Source: Bacteroidales bacterium (GTDB lineage: Bacteria; Bacteroidota; Bacteroidia; Bacteroidales; UBA932). From it: a stretch of DNA of 64,000 nt. The DNA is taken from positions 62,001 through 126,000 of the forward strand of contig JAFUDQ010000023.1 in the NCBI GenBank assembly GCA_017459075.1, given 5' to 3'. Positions 17,003-25,990 of the stretch are shown here, in pieces; positions within the stretch are counted from its first letter, which is position 1, and the number at the start of each line of letters is the position of its first letter. Position numbers and translations under genes: made by a program. Below the pieces are notes generated by a model, which did no database searches, was not told the origin of the DNA, and worked only from the letters and a program-made list of their open reading frames with translations.

Positions 17003-18001
17003 TTATTCTTCATCTTCTTTCCAGCCCTGGCTGTGTACCGGCAACTCCGCGCCTTCTGGCATCACCAAAACGGCACCGACGTCGCTCTGAGCCAGATGTC
17101 CTATGATATCGAAGGTCTGGAAATTATGCCTGAAGGCCTCCATCTTAAGTATCGGGATAGTAAACAGCAGGCGATAATCCTCGCCTCCTCCAAAGGCTGC
17201 GGACACCGGGTCAATATCAAGTTTCTTGCCAAGTTCAAACGTATTGCCTTCGAACGGAATCTTGTCTGCATACACCTTTGCTCCAAGTCCTGTGTCGCGA
17301 CACAGCTGCTTCAGCGCATCCGCCAGCCCCCTGTCTACAAGATAAGAGGTCGATGGAACAATTTCCAGCTCTTCCAGATGCGCCAGTACAGACGGGCTCA
17401 GTTCCGGCTTCAGATAGGAACCGACAATCATTTTGTACCGCTCCAAATCCGGCTGAGTGCGGTCTTTTTCATATTTTGCCGTCTCTTCTTCCAGAAGGCT
17501 CATTCCAAGATAAGCGGCTCCCAGGCTTCCGGATACGCAGATAAGATCCTTGCTCTGCGGCTTTGGACGCCTTGTCTGCCATATTTTTTCCGTGTGGCCC
17601 GATGCTGCCAATGCAATTATCAGCCCGTTGCGCGAAGGCACCAGATCCAGATTCATATTGGCGAAACCATGTTCCTTTGCGGCCGACACCATGCCTTCCC
17701 ACAGCTCCTTTATCTGAGGAAAGTCCAATTTTGCCGATACCCCAATGCTTATATCGATGGCATCAGGATGTGCGAAAGCTGCATACAACTGACCGGCTGC
17801 AATAGTTATTGCCTTGTAACCCAGGTGCTTAAGCGGGAAATAAACCAGATTAAAATCCGTTCCCTCCAGCAACAGTTTGTTCCTTGTTACGCAAACTGAT
17901 TCTTTTTTCATACTGGCCGATGCTGCCTTGAATGGCTTGAAGGGTGTGCCTTCAAACAGCATTTCTATAGCCTTTACTCTACCTATATCAGAGAAATTCA
18001 T
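17003..18001 (-). CDS. ThiL-like (AIR synthase superfamily) kinase, probable thiamine-phosphate kinase
   Basis: A 332-residue cytoplasmic protein. The N-terminal half carries GTDFNLVYFPLKHLGYKAI, equivalent to the Asp-rich ATP/Mg segment of ThiL, and an AIRS-like alpha/beta domain (AAGQLYAAFAHPDAIDISIG). The C-terminal half has the AIRS_C fold (CVSGSLGAAYLGMSLLEEE) and SAAFGGGEDYRLLF, matching the ThiL GGEDYELLF motif. The family reaction is thiamine phosphate to thiamine diphosphate. No other thi gene or TPP riboswitch is visible in the window. Confidence 0.8.
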   Translation of the reverse strand: MNFSDIGRVKAIEMLFEGTPFKPFKAASASMKKESVCVTRNKLLLEGTDFNLVYFPLKHLGYKAITIAAGQLYAAFAHPDAIDISIGVSAKLDFPQIKELWEGMVSAAKEHGFANMNLDLVPSRNGLIIALAASGHTEKIWQTRRPKPQSKDLICVSGSLGAAYLGMSLLEEETAKYEKDRTQPDLERYKMIVGSYLKPELSPSVLAHLEELEIVPSTSYLVDRGLADALKQLCRDTGLGAKVYADKIPFEGNTFELGKKLDIDPVSAAFGGGEDYRLLFTIPILKMEAFRHNFQTFDIIGHLAQSDVGAVLVMPEGAELPVHSQGWKEDEE

Positions 18002-18023
18002 ACGCTTCTTTTTCTATTTCACA

Positions 18024-18052
18024 CAAAAATAAGAAGAAATTTTCTAAATTTG
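18024..18052. promoter_or_regulatory. Divergent -7 elements between thiL-like and EEP genes
   Basis: On the plus strand TAAATTTG (18045-18052) lies 37 bp before the ATG at 18090. On the minus strand TATTTTTG (18031-18024) lies 22 bp before the ATG at 18001. Both fit TAnnTTTG, but neither has a clear TTG at -33. Confidence 0.45.
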
Positions 18053-18089
18053 CCCTGATATCCATTATCATTATCAATTATTAGAGAAT

Positions 18090-18932
18090 ATGAGATATAG
18101 AATTCTTTCTTTTTTCATGCTGCTTTTCGCAGTTTCCGCTCTTGCCGCCAAAGAGCCAGTAAAGCCGGCATCGGTAGAAACGATGACATTCAACATACGT
18201 TACGGGACGGCTGATGACGGCACAAACTCCTGGTACTATCGGGCCGGATCAGTCATCGAAATGATAAATGACCAGACCCCGGATATCATCGGCATGCAGG
18301 AAGTGTTGCGTGAGCAGATAGATTTGCTGAAGGATTATCTCAGCTATAAATGCATAGGCGTGGGCCGCGAAGATGGCAAAAAGGGGGGAGAGCATATGTG
18401 CATATTCTACAATCCAAAGACCGTAAAAATCCAGAAATGGGGCACATACTGGCTGTCAGAAACCCCGGATAAGCCTTCAAAGGGCTGGGATGGAGCCTGC
18501 AAGCGCACCGCAACCTGGGCTCTCGTGAAAATGAAGGAAAGCGGCAAACTCTTCTATTTTGTCAATACCCATCTTGACCACGTAGGTGTAGAGGCTCGCA
18601 AAAAAGGCCTGGAGCTTATCCTGGAGCGCATCGGCAAAATGAATAAAGAAGGTTATCCTCTTATTCTGTCAGGAGACTTCAATGTTTCTCCGGAGGATGA
18701 GACTCTGGCTCCGCTTGCCGGAAAGATGCGTTCTGCCAGGGATTGGGCGTTCCGCACAGACGAGGGGGCGACATATAATGCCTGGGGGCATAAAGAAAAT
18801 GAGTCCGTGATTGACCATATCTTTGTATCCGGATTCAGCGGCTGCCCTGTTTTTGAGGTTGTCCGCAAGCCTTATCTTGAGAAGAAATTCATCTCTGACC
18901 ATTATCCTGTAAAAGCAACTCTGATTTTTTAA
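18090..18932 (+). CDS. Secreted endonuclease/exonuclease/phosphatase-family protein
   Basis: A 280-residue exported metal-dependent phosphoesterase. A signal peptide (1-20) precedes the EEP signature: MTFNIRYGTADDG (Asn metal ligand), IIGMQEVL (catalytic Glu), NTHLDHVG, SGDFNVSPED, VIDHIFVSG and the terminal SDHYPV. Substrate may be a phosphodiester, sugar phosphate or sphingomyelin-type headgroup; the sequence does not decide. The serine hydrolase gene follows after 11 bp. Confidence 0.9.
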   Translation: MRYRILSFFMLLFAVSALAAKEPVKPASVETMTFNIRYGTADDGTNSWYYRAGSVIEMINDQTPDIIGMQEVLREQIDLLKDYLSYKCIGVGREDGKKGGEHMCIFYNPKTVKIQKWGTYWLSETPDKPSKGWDGACKRTATWALVKMKESGKLFYFVNTHLDHVGVEARKKGLELILERIGKMNKEGYPLILSGDFNVSPEDETLAPLAGKMRSARDWAFRTDEGATYNAWGHKENESVIDHIFVSGFSGCPVFEVVRKPYLEKKFISDHYPVKATLIF

Positions 18933-18943
18933 TCAATAACGGT

Positions 18944-20182
18944 ATGAAACGTGCGTTTTCTGTTTTGGCTGCGGCCATTATTATTCTCTCTGCCTGCTCT
19001 CACGGAGAAGGCCTGAAAATCAGCAAGCCCGAGCATCGCGGGATGAACGGGGAAAGGCTGACGTTGATTGACAGCGTGATTAACGATGCCATCGACCAGA
19101 AAATCATTCCCGGCGCTGTTGTTTCAGTGGTAAGGGATAACAGGGTGGTGTTCCTTGAGGCCTACGGTAACAGCCAGGTTGTACCGGACACCGTAAAAAT
19201 GACTAAAGAGACCCTCTTTGACCTGGCTTCTGTAAGCAAGTGTGTGGGAACGACCCTTTCTTTCATGCAGCTTATTGAAAAAGGGCTTGTACGCTTGTCT
19301 GACAGGGTTGACAGGTATATTCCGGGCTTTGTTAACTGGACGGACCCGGAGACTGGGGAAACCGATGAGATTACTATCCAGGACCTTCTGACCCATTCCT
19401 CCGGCCTTATTCCTTATATCGGTGAGAACGAATACAGGTCTCGGTTTCAGGTTAACCAGCCGGACTCTCTTATGTGGTATATTGCCACCCAGGTGCCCCG
19501 CCGCTTTAAGCCCGGTACCAGACAGATGTACAGCTGCCTTAACTTCATTACCCTTCAGAATATCCTCCAGAAGGTTACCGGTGAGCGTCTTTGCGACTAT
19601 GCCCAGAAGAATGTATTTGACGTACTGGAGCTTAAGCATACCACATATTTTCCGCTGTTCGGTGAGCCGGCATCAAATGCTGCCGCAGAGTCTCTTGCCA
19701 AAATGTGCGCTGCAACAGAGGTTCAGGCCGATGGCAAGCCGCTTATCGCTGCCGTTCATGATCCTATTGCAAGGCTTGGCAACGGCGGAAATTCCGGCAA
19801 TGCCGGCGTATTCTCCAACGCAATGGATCTTAGCGTGATTTGCGCTGCCCTTATGAATGGCGGAGCCTATCGCGGCCACCGCATACTTGGCTCGGAAACC
19901 GTTCGCAAGATGTTTGAGATTCCTATAGACAATGACCCTGCCGTTGCACGCGCGCTTGGATGGGATACCTATGAAATGTATCCCGGCACCAGCGGCGAAA
20001 TCTTCGACCGCACCCGTTGCGTAGGCCACACCGGCTACACCGGTACCTCTATCGTCATGGAGCTCAATACCAAAACAGCAGTAATCATCCTCACCAACAG
20101 GGTTCACCCCACTGACGATGGCAGCCTTGGCCGCCTCCGCGCCACCATCGCCAACATCGTCGCCTCTTCAATAGAAGAATAG
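18944..20182 (+). CDS. Class C beta-lactamase-fold serine hydrolase, lipoprotein
   Basis: A 412-residue protein with a lipobox (IILSAC, Cys18). The beta-lactamase/DD-peptidase fold is shown by the SxxK motif S96-V-S-K99 in LASVSK, a second motif around MYSCLNF (Tyr with variant YxN), and VGHTGYTGTS in place of KTG. Such proteins are usually esterases or D-amino-peptidases rather than resistance enzymes. Its end is separated from the convergent dnaE stop by a single base. Confidence 0.88.
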   Translation: MKRAFSVLAAAIIILSACSHGEGLKISKPEHRGMNGERLTLIDSVINDAIDQKIIPGAVVSVVRDNRVVFLEAYGNSQVVPDTVKMTKETLFDLASVSKCVGTTLSFMQLIEKGLVRLSDRVDRYIPGFVNWTDPETGETDEITIQDLLTHSSGLIPYIGENEYRSRFQVNQPDSLMWYIATQVPRRFKPGTRQMYSCLNFITLQNILQKVTGERLCDYAQKNVFDVLELKHTTYFPLFGEPASNAAAESLAKMCAATEVQADGKPLIAAVHDPIARLGNGGNSGNAGVFSNAMDLSVICAALMNGGAYRGHRILGSETVRKMFEIPIDNDPAVARALGWDTYEMYPGTSGEIFDRTRCVGHTGYTGTSIVMELNTKTAVIILTNRVHPTDDGSLGRLRATIANIVASSIEE

Positions 20183-20183
20183 G

Positions 20184-23100
20184 TTATTTCCGGAGTACTT
20201 GGTAGCCGACGCCGATTTCGTTAAGGTCGGCTATCAGGTCTGTGGTGACGGAGACGCCGAATTTGTGTGAATCAAATTCCACTTTGTATTTCGTGGCAGG
20301 ATCCACAAGGTAAACCTTGAGCGGGGTCTTGCCTTTATTCTTGCTGATAACTTTCAGCAGGGAAGCCCTGAACGAAGGATTCAACATGGTGGAAGACAGT
20401 GTAATCACAAAAGCCTTCAGAATGGAATCCGTCACGTTGCCGAGCAGACTTATCTTGCTGATTTTCAAGCCGAAAGGCGCGCGTTTTCCCGCCTTGACCT
20501 CTTCTGGCTTAAGGCGATACTTCGGGCAAATCTCGCCCTCAATATATATGGCATTATGCGGAGTGAAATACCGCATGTACCGCTCATGATCCTCTCCAAA
20601 CAAAGCCAGCTCGTAAGAACCATTGAAATCCTCAATCATGCTCCTGGACCAGTTCTTGCCGGTTTTTGTAACCATCTGCTTGTAAGAAGACACCAATCCC
20701 GCAATGGCAATCTTCTTGCTCTCATTCCTAGCCTCGCATGAAGAAATCTCATCGGCCAGCGAACCAACCTTGCAGGAAGTGAAATTATCCAGTTCAAAAC
20801 GGTATTTATCCAAAGGATGCGAACTAAGGTACATGCCAACAAGCTCCTTCTCCTGCTGAAGCTGAAGCAGCTTGTCCTCCTCTGAAGTCTCGCACGAAGG
20901 AGCCTCCGGGCGGACCGGCTTCAGCTCCTCGCTCTCCCCAAACAGGGACATGCCGCTGTCCTCCTTATTAGCCCTGAAACGCTCCCCATAATCCAGAAGC
21001 TCATCAATATAGTCATCGCCACTCTTACCGGTACAGAAATAAGCCTTCCTTGGAATCCCGAACGAATCCAAAGCACCGGAGCCGACAAGGGTCTCGAAAG
21101 CCTTCCTGTTTACAACCCCGGACATACGCTCCATTAAATCCCATACATCAGCAAAATTACCGCCCGAATCCCTCTCGGCAATAATTGCATCCACGATATT
21201 GGAACCAAAACCCTTCATACCGCCCAGCCCGAAGCGGATGTTGCCCTCTGCATTCACGGTAAAATGAGCGTCGGACTCATTGATATCCGGGTTCAGCACC
21301 TTAATCTTGCTCCGTCGGCAGTCATCCATAATCTCCTTAATCTCTTCCATGTTGGAGAGATTCTGGCTAAGGTTCGCAGCCTGGAATTCAGCCGGATAAT
21401 GAGCTTTCAGCCAGCCCGTCTGGTAGCTAACCCAGGCGTAACAGGTAGCGTGAGACTTGTTGAAGGCATAGGAAGCGAATTTACGCCAGTCAGCCCAAAT
21501 CTTGTCAAGAGTCTCCTTCGGGTGCCCGTTTTTCACGCCACCCTCAACAAACTCATTATAAAGACTTTCCAGCACATCCAGCTTCTTCTTACCCATCGCC
21601 TTGCGCAGCTTGTCCGCCTTACCCTTTGAGAAACCGGCAACCTTCTGAGAAATCCTCATCACCTGCTCCTGATACACCGTCACGCCGTAAGTCTCCTCCA
21701 GGAACTCCGCCATCACGGGCAGGTCGAACTTAATCTCCTCGTCGCCGCGTTTTCTGGCAACGAACGAAGGAATATAATCCATAGGTCCCGGACGATAGAG
21801 GGCATTCATTGCAATAAGGTCCTCAAAACGCTGAGGATGAAGCCTTTGCAGCCATTCCTTCATGCCCGGAGACTCAAACTGGAACACACTCTTGGTATCT
21901 CCCCGCGAATAAAGGGCATAAGTATCAGGGTCGTCAATAGGAATCTTTTCAATGTCGATGTCCCTGCCGTAGTGTCTTTTCACCAGCGCCAGGCACTCCT
22001 TTATGATAGACAAGGTGCGAAGCCCCAGGAAGTCCATCTTCAGCATACCCACTTCCTCTATGTAAGAGCCCTCATACTGTGAAACCCATACATCCTGGTC
22101 TGTAGCCTTATCCTTTCCCATCGTAATGGGAATATAGTCCGTAAGATTTCCGCGTCCGATAATCATCGCGCAGGCATGTATACCCGTCTGGCGGATGCAG
22201 CCTTCGAGCTGAAGGGCATATTTCAGCACATCCTTCACCAGGTCAGAGCCATTCTCCATCTCATTCCGCAGCTCTGGAAGATACTTGACACAGTTCTTCA
22301 GGTTGGGCTTCATCTCCTTCTCCTCGCCATCTACCTTTACCGTGAACGGACGGTCAGGAATCATTTTGGTAAGCCGATTGCTCTCATCCAGGCTCAGCCT
22401 GCTAATGCGGGCCACATCCTTGATGGCCAGTTTGGCTGCCATCGTACCGAATGTGATGACATGCGAGATATGGTCTGTGCCGTATTTATCCTGCACATAC
22501 TGAATGACGCGATACCGGCCTTCATCATCGAAATCAACGTCGATATCGGGCATCGATATTCGTTCCGGGTTCAGGAACCGCTCAAACAGGAGGTCGTAGC
22601 GGATAGGGTCCAGGTTTGTGATACTGAGGCAGTAAGCCACCGCGCTTCCCGCCGCGCTGCCACGTCCCGGGCCAACGGAAATGCCATTGTTCTTTGCCCA
22701 GTTGATGAAGTCCTGCACAATAAGGAAGTAATCCGGGAAGCCCATTCGGCTGATAGTCTTGAGCTCAAAGTCCAGGCGCTCCGCCTGCTCCTCCGTAAGC
22801 GTATCTCCGTAGCGCACGCGCGCTCCGTCGTACGCCAACTTACACATATAGGCCACGGAATTGTTGAACTCCTCCCCGCGTGGATTTCCCTCCTCATCAT
22901 TTCTTCCGGCGTCGATGACATCTTTATACTTTTCACACCATGAGCCGATGTCAGCCAGGAAGTCCGCCGGAAGCTCGAATTTAGGAAGAACGTGGCCACG
23001 GTCGATTTTGTAGGTCTCAACCTTGTCCAGAATCTCCAGTGTGTTGGAAATGGCCTCCGGATGCTCCGGGAACAGGGCCAGCATCTCTTCCTCGCTCTTA

Positions 23101-23858
23101 AGATACTCCTGCTGGGTGTATCGCAGGCGGTCCTCCTCATCTATGAACTTGTTGGTAGTAAGGCAGATGAGCCTGTCGTGGGCCGGACCGTCCTCTTTGC
23201 GCACAAAATGCACGTCATTGGTGGCAATAACCTTTACGTTATGCTTCTTGGCCAGCTCAAAAATAACCTCTGTGTATTTTTTCTGCTCCTCCCAAGTCTC
23301 AAGGCTAAGGCCGGGGACCTCCGTCTTATGCAGCATTACCTCAAGATAATAGTCCTCGCCGAACACCCGTTTATGCCATTCAATGGCCCTGGATGCCCCT
23401 TCCAAATCCCCGGCAAGAATGTATTGGGGAATCTCACCCACCATGCAGGCAGACGAGCATATCAAACCCTCATGGTACTGCTCAATCACCTCGTGGCTGA
23501 TACGCGGCCTGTAATACATACCTTCAATATGAGCCAGGGAAACTATCTTCATAAGGTTCAGGTAGCCCTGATAGTTCTTCGCCAGCAGAATAAGGTGGTA
23601 GTATTTGGAGTGGGCCTTGTCCTTAAGGTGATGGTCATAGCCGCGGGTAACGTAAATCTCGCAGCCCACGATAGGCTTCACAGAAGGATGCTTTGCCGCA
23701 TACTTGAAAAACTCCTTTATACCGTACATGTTGCCGTGGTCTGTAATGGCAAGTCCAGGCATGCCAAGCTCTTCAGCCCTGTCAAACAGGTTTGAAATAG
23801 AAGACTGGCCATCAAGAATGGAATACTGGGTATGGACGTGCAAATGTACGAAGGACAT
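20184..23858 (-). CDS. dnaE: DNA polymerase III alpha subunit
   Basis: A 1224-residue replicative polymerase. The N-terminal PHP domain (HVHTQYSILDGQSS, ITDHGNMYG) is followed by the C-family palm with GPGRGSAAGS and the catalytic acids of PDIDVDFDDEGR, the fingers (FQFESPGMKEWL, YRPGPMDYIP), tandem helix-hairpin-helix, and a C-terminal OB fold (about 985-1075). It is DnaE1-like in length and order. It starts 5 bp after the BACON lipoprotein gene on the same strand, an odd operon partner, so a separate promoter inside that gene is possible. Confidence 0.96.
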   Translation of the reverse strand: MSFVHLHVHTQYSILDGQSSISNLFDRAEELGMPGLAITDHGNMYGIKEFFKYAAKHPSVKPIVGCEIYVTRGYDHHLKDKAHSKYYHLILLAKNYQGYLNLMKIVSLAHIEGMYYRPRISHEVIEQYHEGLICSSACMVGEIPQYILAGDLEGASRAIEWHKRVFGEDYYLEVMLHKTEVPGLSLETWEEQKKYTEVIFELAKKHNVKVIATNDVHFVRKEDGPAHDRLICLTTNKFIDEEDRLRYTQQEYLKSEEEMLALFPEHPEAISNTLEILDKVETYKIDRGHVLPKFELPADFLADIGSWCEKYKDVIDAGRNDEEGNPRGEEFNNSVAYMCKLAYDGARVRYGDTLTEEQAERLDFELKTISRMGFPDYFLIVQDFINWAKNNGISVGPGRGSAAGSAVAYCLSITNLDPIRYDLLFERFLNPERISMPDIDVDFDDEGRYRVIQYVQDKYGTDHISHVITFGTMAAKLAIKDVARISRLSLDESNRLTKMIPDRPFTVKVDGEEKEMKPNLKNCVKYLPELRNEMENGSDLVKDVLKYALQLEGCIRQTGIHACAMIIGRGNLTDYIPITMGKDKATDQDVWVSQYEGSYIEEVGMLKMDFLGLRTLSIIKECLALVKRHYGRDIDIEKIPIDDPDTYALYSRGDTKSVFQFESPGMKEWLQRLHPQRFEDLIAMNALYRPGPMDYIPSFVARKRGDEEIKFDLPVMAEFLEETYGVTVYQEQVMRISQKVAGFSKGKADKLRKAMGKKKLDVLESLYNEFVEGGVKNGHPKETLDKIWADWRKFASYAFNKSHATCYAWVSYQTGWLKAHYPAEFQAANLSQNLSNMEEIKEIMDDCRRSKIKVLNPDINESDAHFTVNAEGNIRFGLGGMKGFGSNIVDAIIAERDSGGNFADVWDLMERMSGVVNRKAFETLVGSGALDSFGIPRKAYFCTGKSGDDYIDELLDYGERFRANKEDSGMSLFGESEELKPVRPEAPSCETSEEDKLLQLQQEKELVGMYLSSHPLDKYRFELDNFTSCKVGSLADEISSCEARNESKKIAIAGLVSSYKQMVTKTGKNWSRSMIEDFNGSYELALFGEDHERYMRYFTPHNAIYIEGEICPKYRLKPEEVKAGKRAPFGLKISKISLLGNVTDSILKAFVITLSSTMLNPSFRASLLKVISKNKGKTPLKVYLVDPATKYKVEFDSHKFGVSVTTDLIADLNEIGVGYQVLRK

Positions 23859-23863
23859 GACAG

Positions 23864-25963
23864 TTATTTGATTTTAATGATTGCGGTTTTATTGTTTTCG
23901 TCTTTCAGCCAAAGGCAGTTTCCACTGTATTTGGTAACCTTGACACGAATATCATCAGACAAGGCCGGTGCGGATTTGTCAGTATTCTGGGTTATTGAAA
24001 TGCTGGTTTCCCAACCTTCGTCGATGAGCTCGTTGATGACTGATTTTATTTCTGAATCTGAATAATGATCCCACTCCATAAAGACATCATCATTTGTTTT
24101 AATTGACAAAAACTTGTTTGTTGAGGGGGTAATAATCCAGTAGGTTTTCTGATAATTACGTGTACTTATAACAAGCTGGTCGGTTTCTTCGTTAAACTCG
24201 TATTCAATCCCGTTTATTCCATAGATGCCGGGCTGGGTAGGAGGTACCGGGGCGGCCTGGTTTATGGTGATGTTCTGCACAAGGCTGCCGGCCGTGAAGG
24301 TAATCTTACCGGAACGGGCCTCTTCGGTGGTATTTGCCGCCACAACAAAGGTAAGCACATCAGTAGTCATCGCCTTTGTGCTTGCAGGAACGGCAATCCA
24401 GTCAACATCGACATTTACATCAAAGTCTACATTATGGGAAACGCTCACCTCCAAATTGCCTCCGGAGGACTTAACATCGTAAGTACTCTGGGCTATGACG
24501 ATTGCGTTTTTCTGTGCCTGGATAACGGTTACTTTCTGTTCGATTGAGCCTGCCTTGAACGTAATGATGCCGGTACGGCTTTCATTGGAGGTGTTTTCAG
24601 CCACCTTGAAGGCCACGGTCTCAGACACCATCGCCTTTGTCCCCGTCTGGCGGGTAATCCAGTCCACATTAATTGATACCTGATAATCAACATTACGGTT
24701 AAGTGTAACATCAAAGGTACCACCCTCAACAGGAATGTCGTAACGGTTCTTGGCAATTACCAAGGCGTCGTTCTGCGCCTGAATAACAGTTACGGTTTGA
24801 ACAATGTCTCCGGCCTTGAACCTGACGGTACCGGTACGGGTGTCCCCTGTTTCATTTTTGGCCACATTGAAGACGATATCGTCCGATGTCATGGCCTTTG
24901 TCCCTGAAGCGCGGGTAATCCAGCTGTCGCTGATTTCAACATTAAAATCAACATTATGCTGTACGGTAACGGTAAAATTGCCGCCGTCGGCATTCATGTC
25001 ATAATGGTCCTTTGCAATTACAATGGCATTCTTCTGGGCCTGGACAATCTGAATCTTTTCCGACAGGTTGTTAGCCTTGTTGGTAAAATAGATTTCAGCA
25101 GTACGGTTGTCATTGGTGCCGTTTTCTTCTACGGTGAAGTTCCAGGTGTTCGTAGACATTGCTTTGCTGCCAATCTCAGATACCCATGTTATACCGTCCT
25201 GAATGGAAACGGCAACATCCACATTGCTCTTGACCTCTACCTGCACGGTACCTCCGGCCTGCGGAACATTTACGGTATTGGAAGTAAGGATAATGGTAGG
25301 AGAGGCGCCTTCCTGGTAGATTTTGAAGATTTCTTTACCTACGCTGCTGGAGACGGTAATCTGTCCTTCGCGCCTGGTGAGTTCTTCGTTCTTGTCGGCC
25401 GAAAAGGTTAAAGTGCTGGTTTTAAGGGCTTTTGTGCTTAAATATTTAATCCAGTCCGAGCCGCTGTCAATAGTATATGTGAAGTCTATATTGGCTTTAA
25501 CCTCGATAGTGAAGTTTCCACCATCCTTTCCAAGCTCCGTCTTGCTTGCAGAGGCAGTAAAGGAGTCTTTCTGCTTCTGGGTAAGGGTGATGTTCTTGGT
25601 GGCGGAACCGCTTTTTATCTGGATGGTTGCACCGCGTTCGTTAGGAGTATCGTTGCTCTTGGCCTCGATGGTAATCTTTGCGCTGCCTTTTGCCCCGCTT
25701 GTGGGTGAAACGCTTACCCAGCTGTCTGCACGGGTGTTTATGACCGATGCCGTCCAGGCATCAGATGCAGTGAAAGATACTTCCGCTTTTCCGCCGGCAG
25801 CGTCAATTACAGGGTTGGTATTGACTCCTGTGCCGATGGTGATAGTAGGGGGCGTTGTTCCGCCGCCTCCACCTCCGCCGCCGGGAGTTTCAGGACTTTC
25901 CTTGCTTCCTCCGCAAGCTGTTATTACTAAAATGCTTGCAAGTATGACAGATATCTTTTTCAT
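23864..25963 (-). CDS. Lipoprotein with six tandem BACON domains
   Basis: A cell-surface lipoprotein of about 699 residues (alternative ATG at 25975). The lipobox ITAC is followed by a Pro/Gly-rich linker, then six BACON-type beta domains of 80-90 residues, each closing with ERGA/TRRE/NRTA-like turns and a final strand such as VTVIQAQ. Repeats 4-6 are much more alike than 1-3, suggesting recent duplication. The last ~110 residues (from GIYGINGIEYEFN) form a separate domain I do not recognise. BACON domains are usually mucin- or glycan-associated. It lies between the M6 protease and dnaE with gaps of 5-27 bp. Confidence 0.88.
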   Translation of the reverse strand: MKKISVILASILVITACGGSKESPETPGGGGGGGGTTPPTITIGTGVNTNPVIDAAGGKAEVSFTASDAWTASVINTRADSWVSVSPTSGAKGSAKITIEAKSNDTPNERGATIQIKSGSATKNITLTQKQKDSFTASASKTELGKDGGNFTIEVKANIDFTYTIDSGSDWIKYLSTKALKTSTLTFSADKNEELTRREGQITVSSSVGKEIFKIYQEGASPTIILTSNTVNVPQAGGTVQVEVKSNVDVAVSIQDGITWVSEIGSKAMSTNTWNFTVEENGTNDNRTAEIYFTNKANNLSEKIQIVQAQKNAIVIAKDHYDMNADGGNFTVTVQHNVDFNVEISDSWITRASGTKAMTSDDIVFNVAKNETGDTRTGTVRFKAGDIVQTVTVIQAQNDALVIAKNRYDIPVEGGTFDVTLNRNVDYQVSINVDWITRQTGTKAMVSETVAFKVAENTSNESRTGIITFKAGSIEQKVTVIQAQKNAIVIAQSTYDVKSSGGNLEVSVSHNVDFDVNVDVDWIAVPASTKAMTTDVLTFVVAANTTEEARSGKITFTAGSLVQNITINQAAPVPPTQPGIYGINGIEYEFNEETDQLVISTRNYQKTYWIITPSTNKFLSIKTNDDVFMEWDHYSDSEIKSVINELIDEGWETSISITQNTDKSAPALSDDIRVKVTKYSGNCLWLKDENNKTAIIKIK

Positions 25964-25990
25964 AATAGTAGTCATTTTTAAATTAACAGC

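Noticed and set aside
18002..18089. TPP riboswitch near the ThiL-like gene
   Set aside because: No CUGAGA or ACCUGA core and too little space between the divergent starts.
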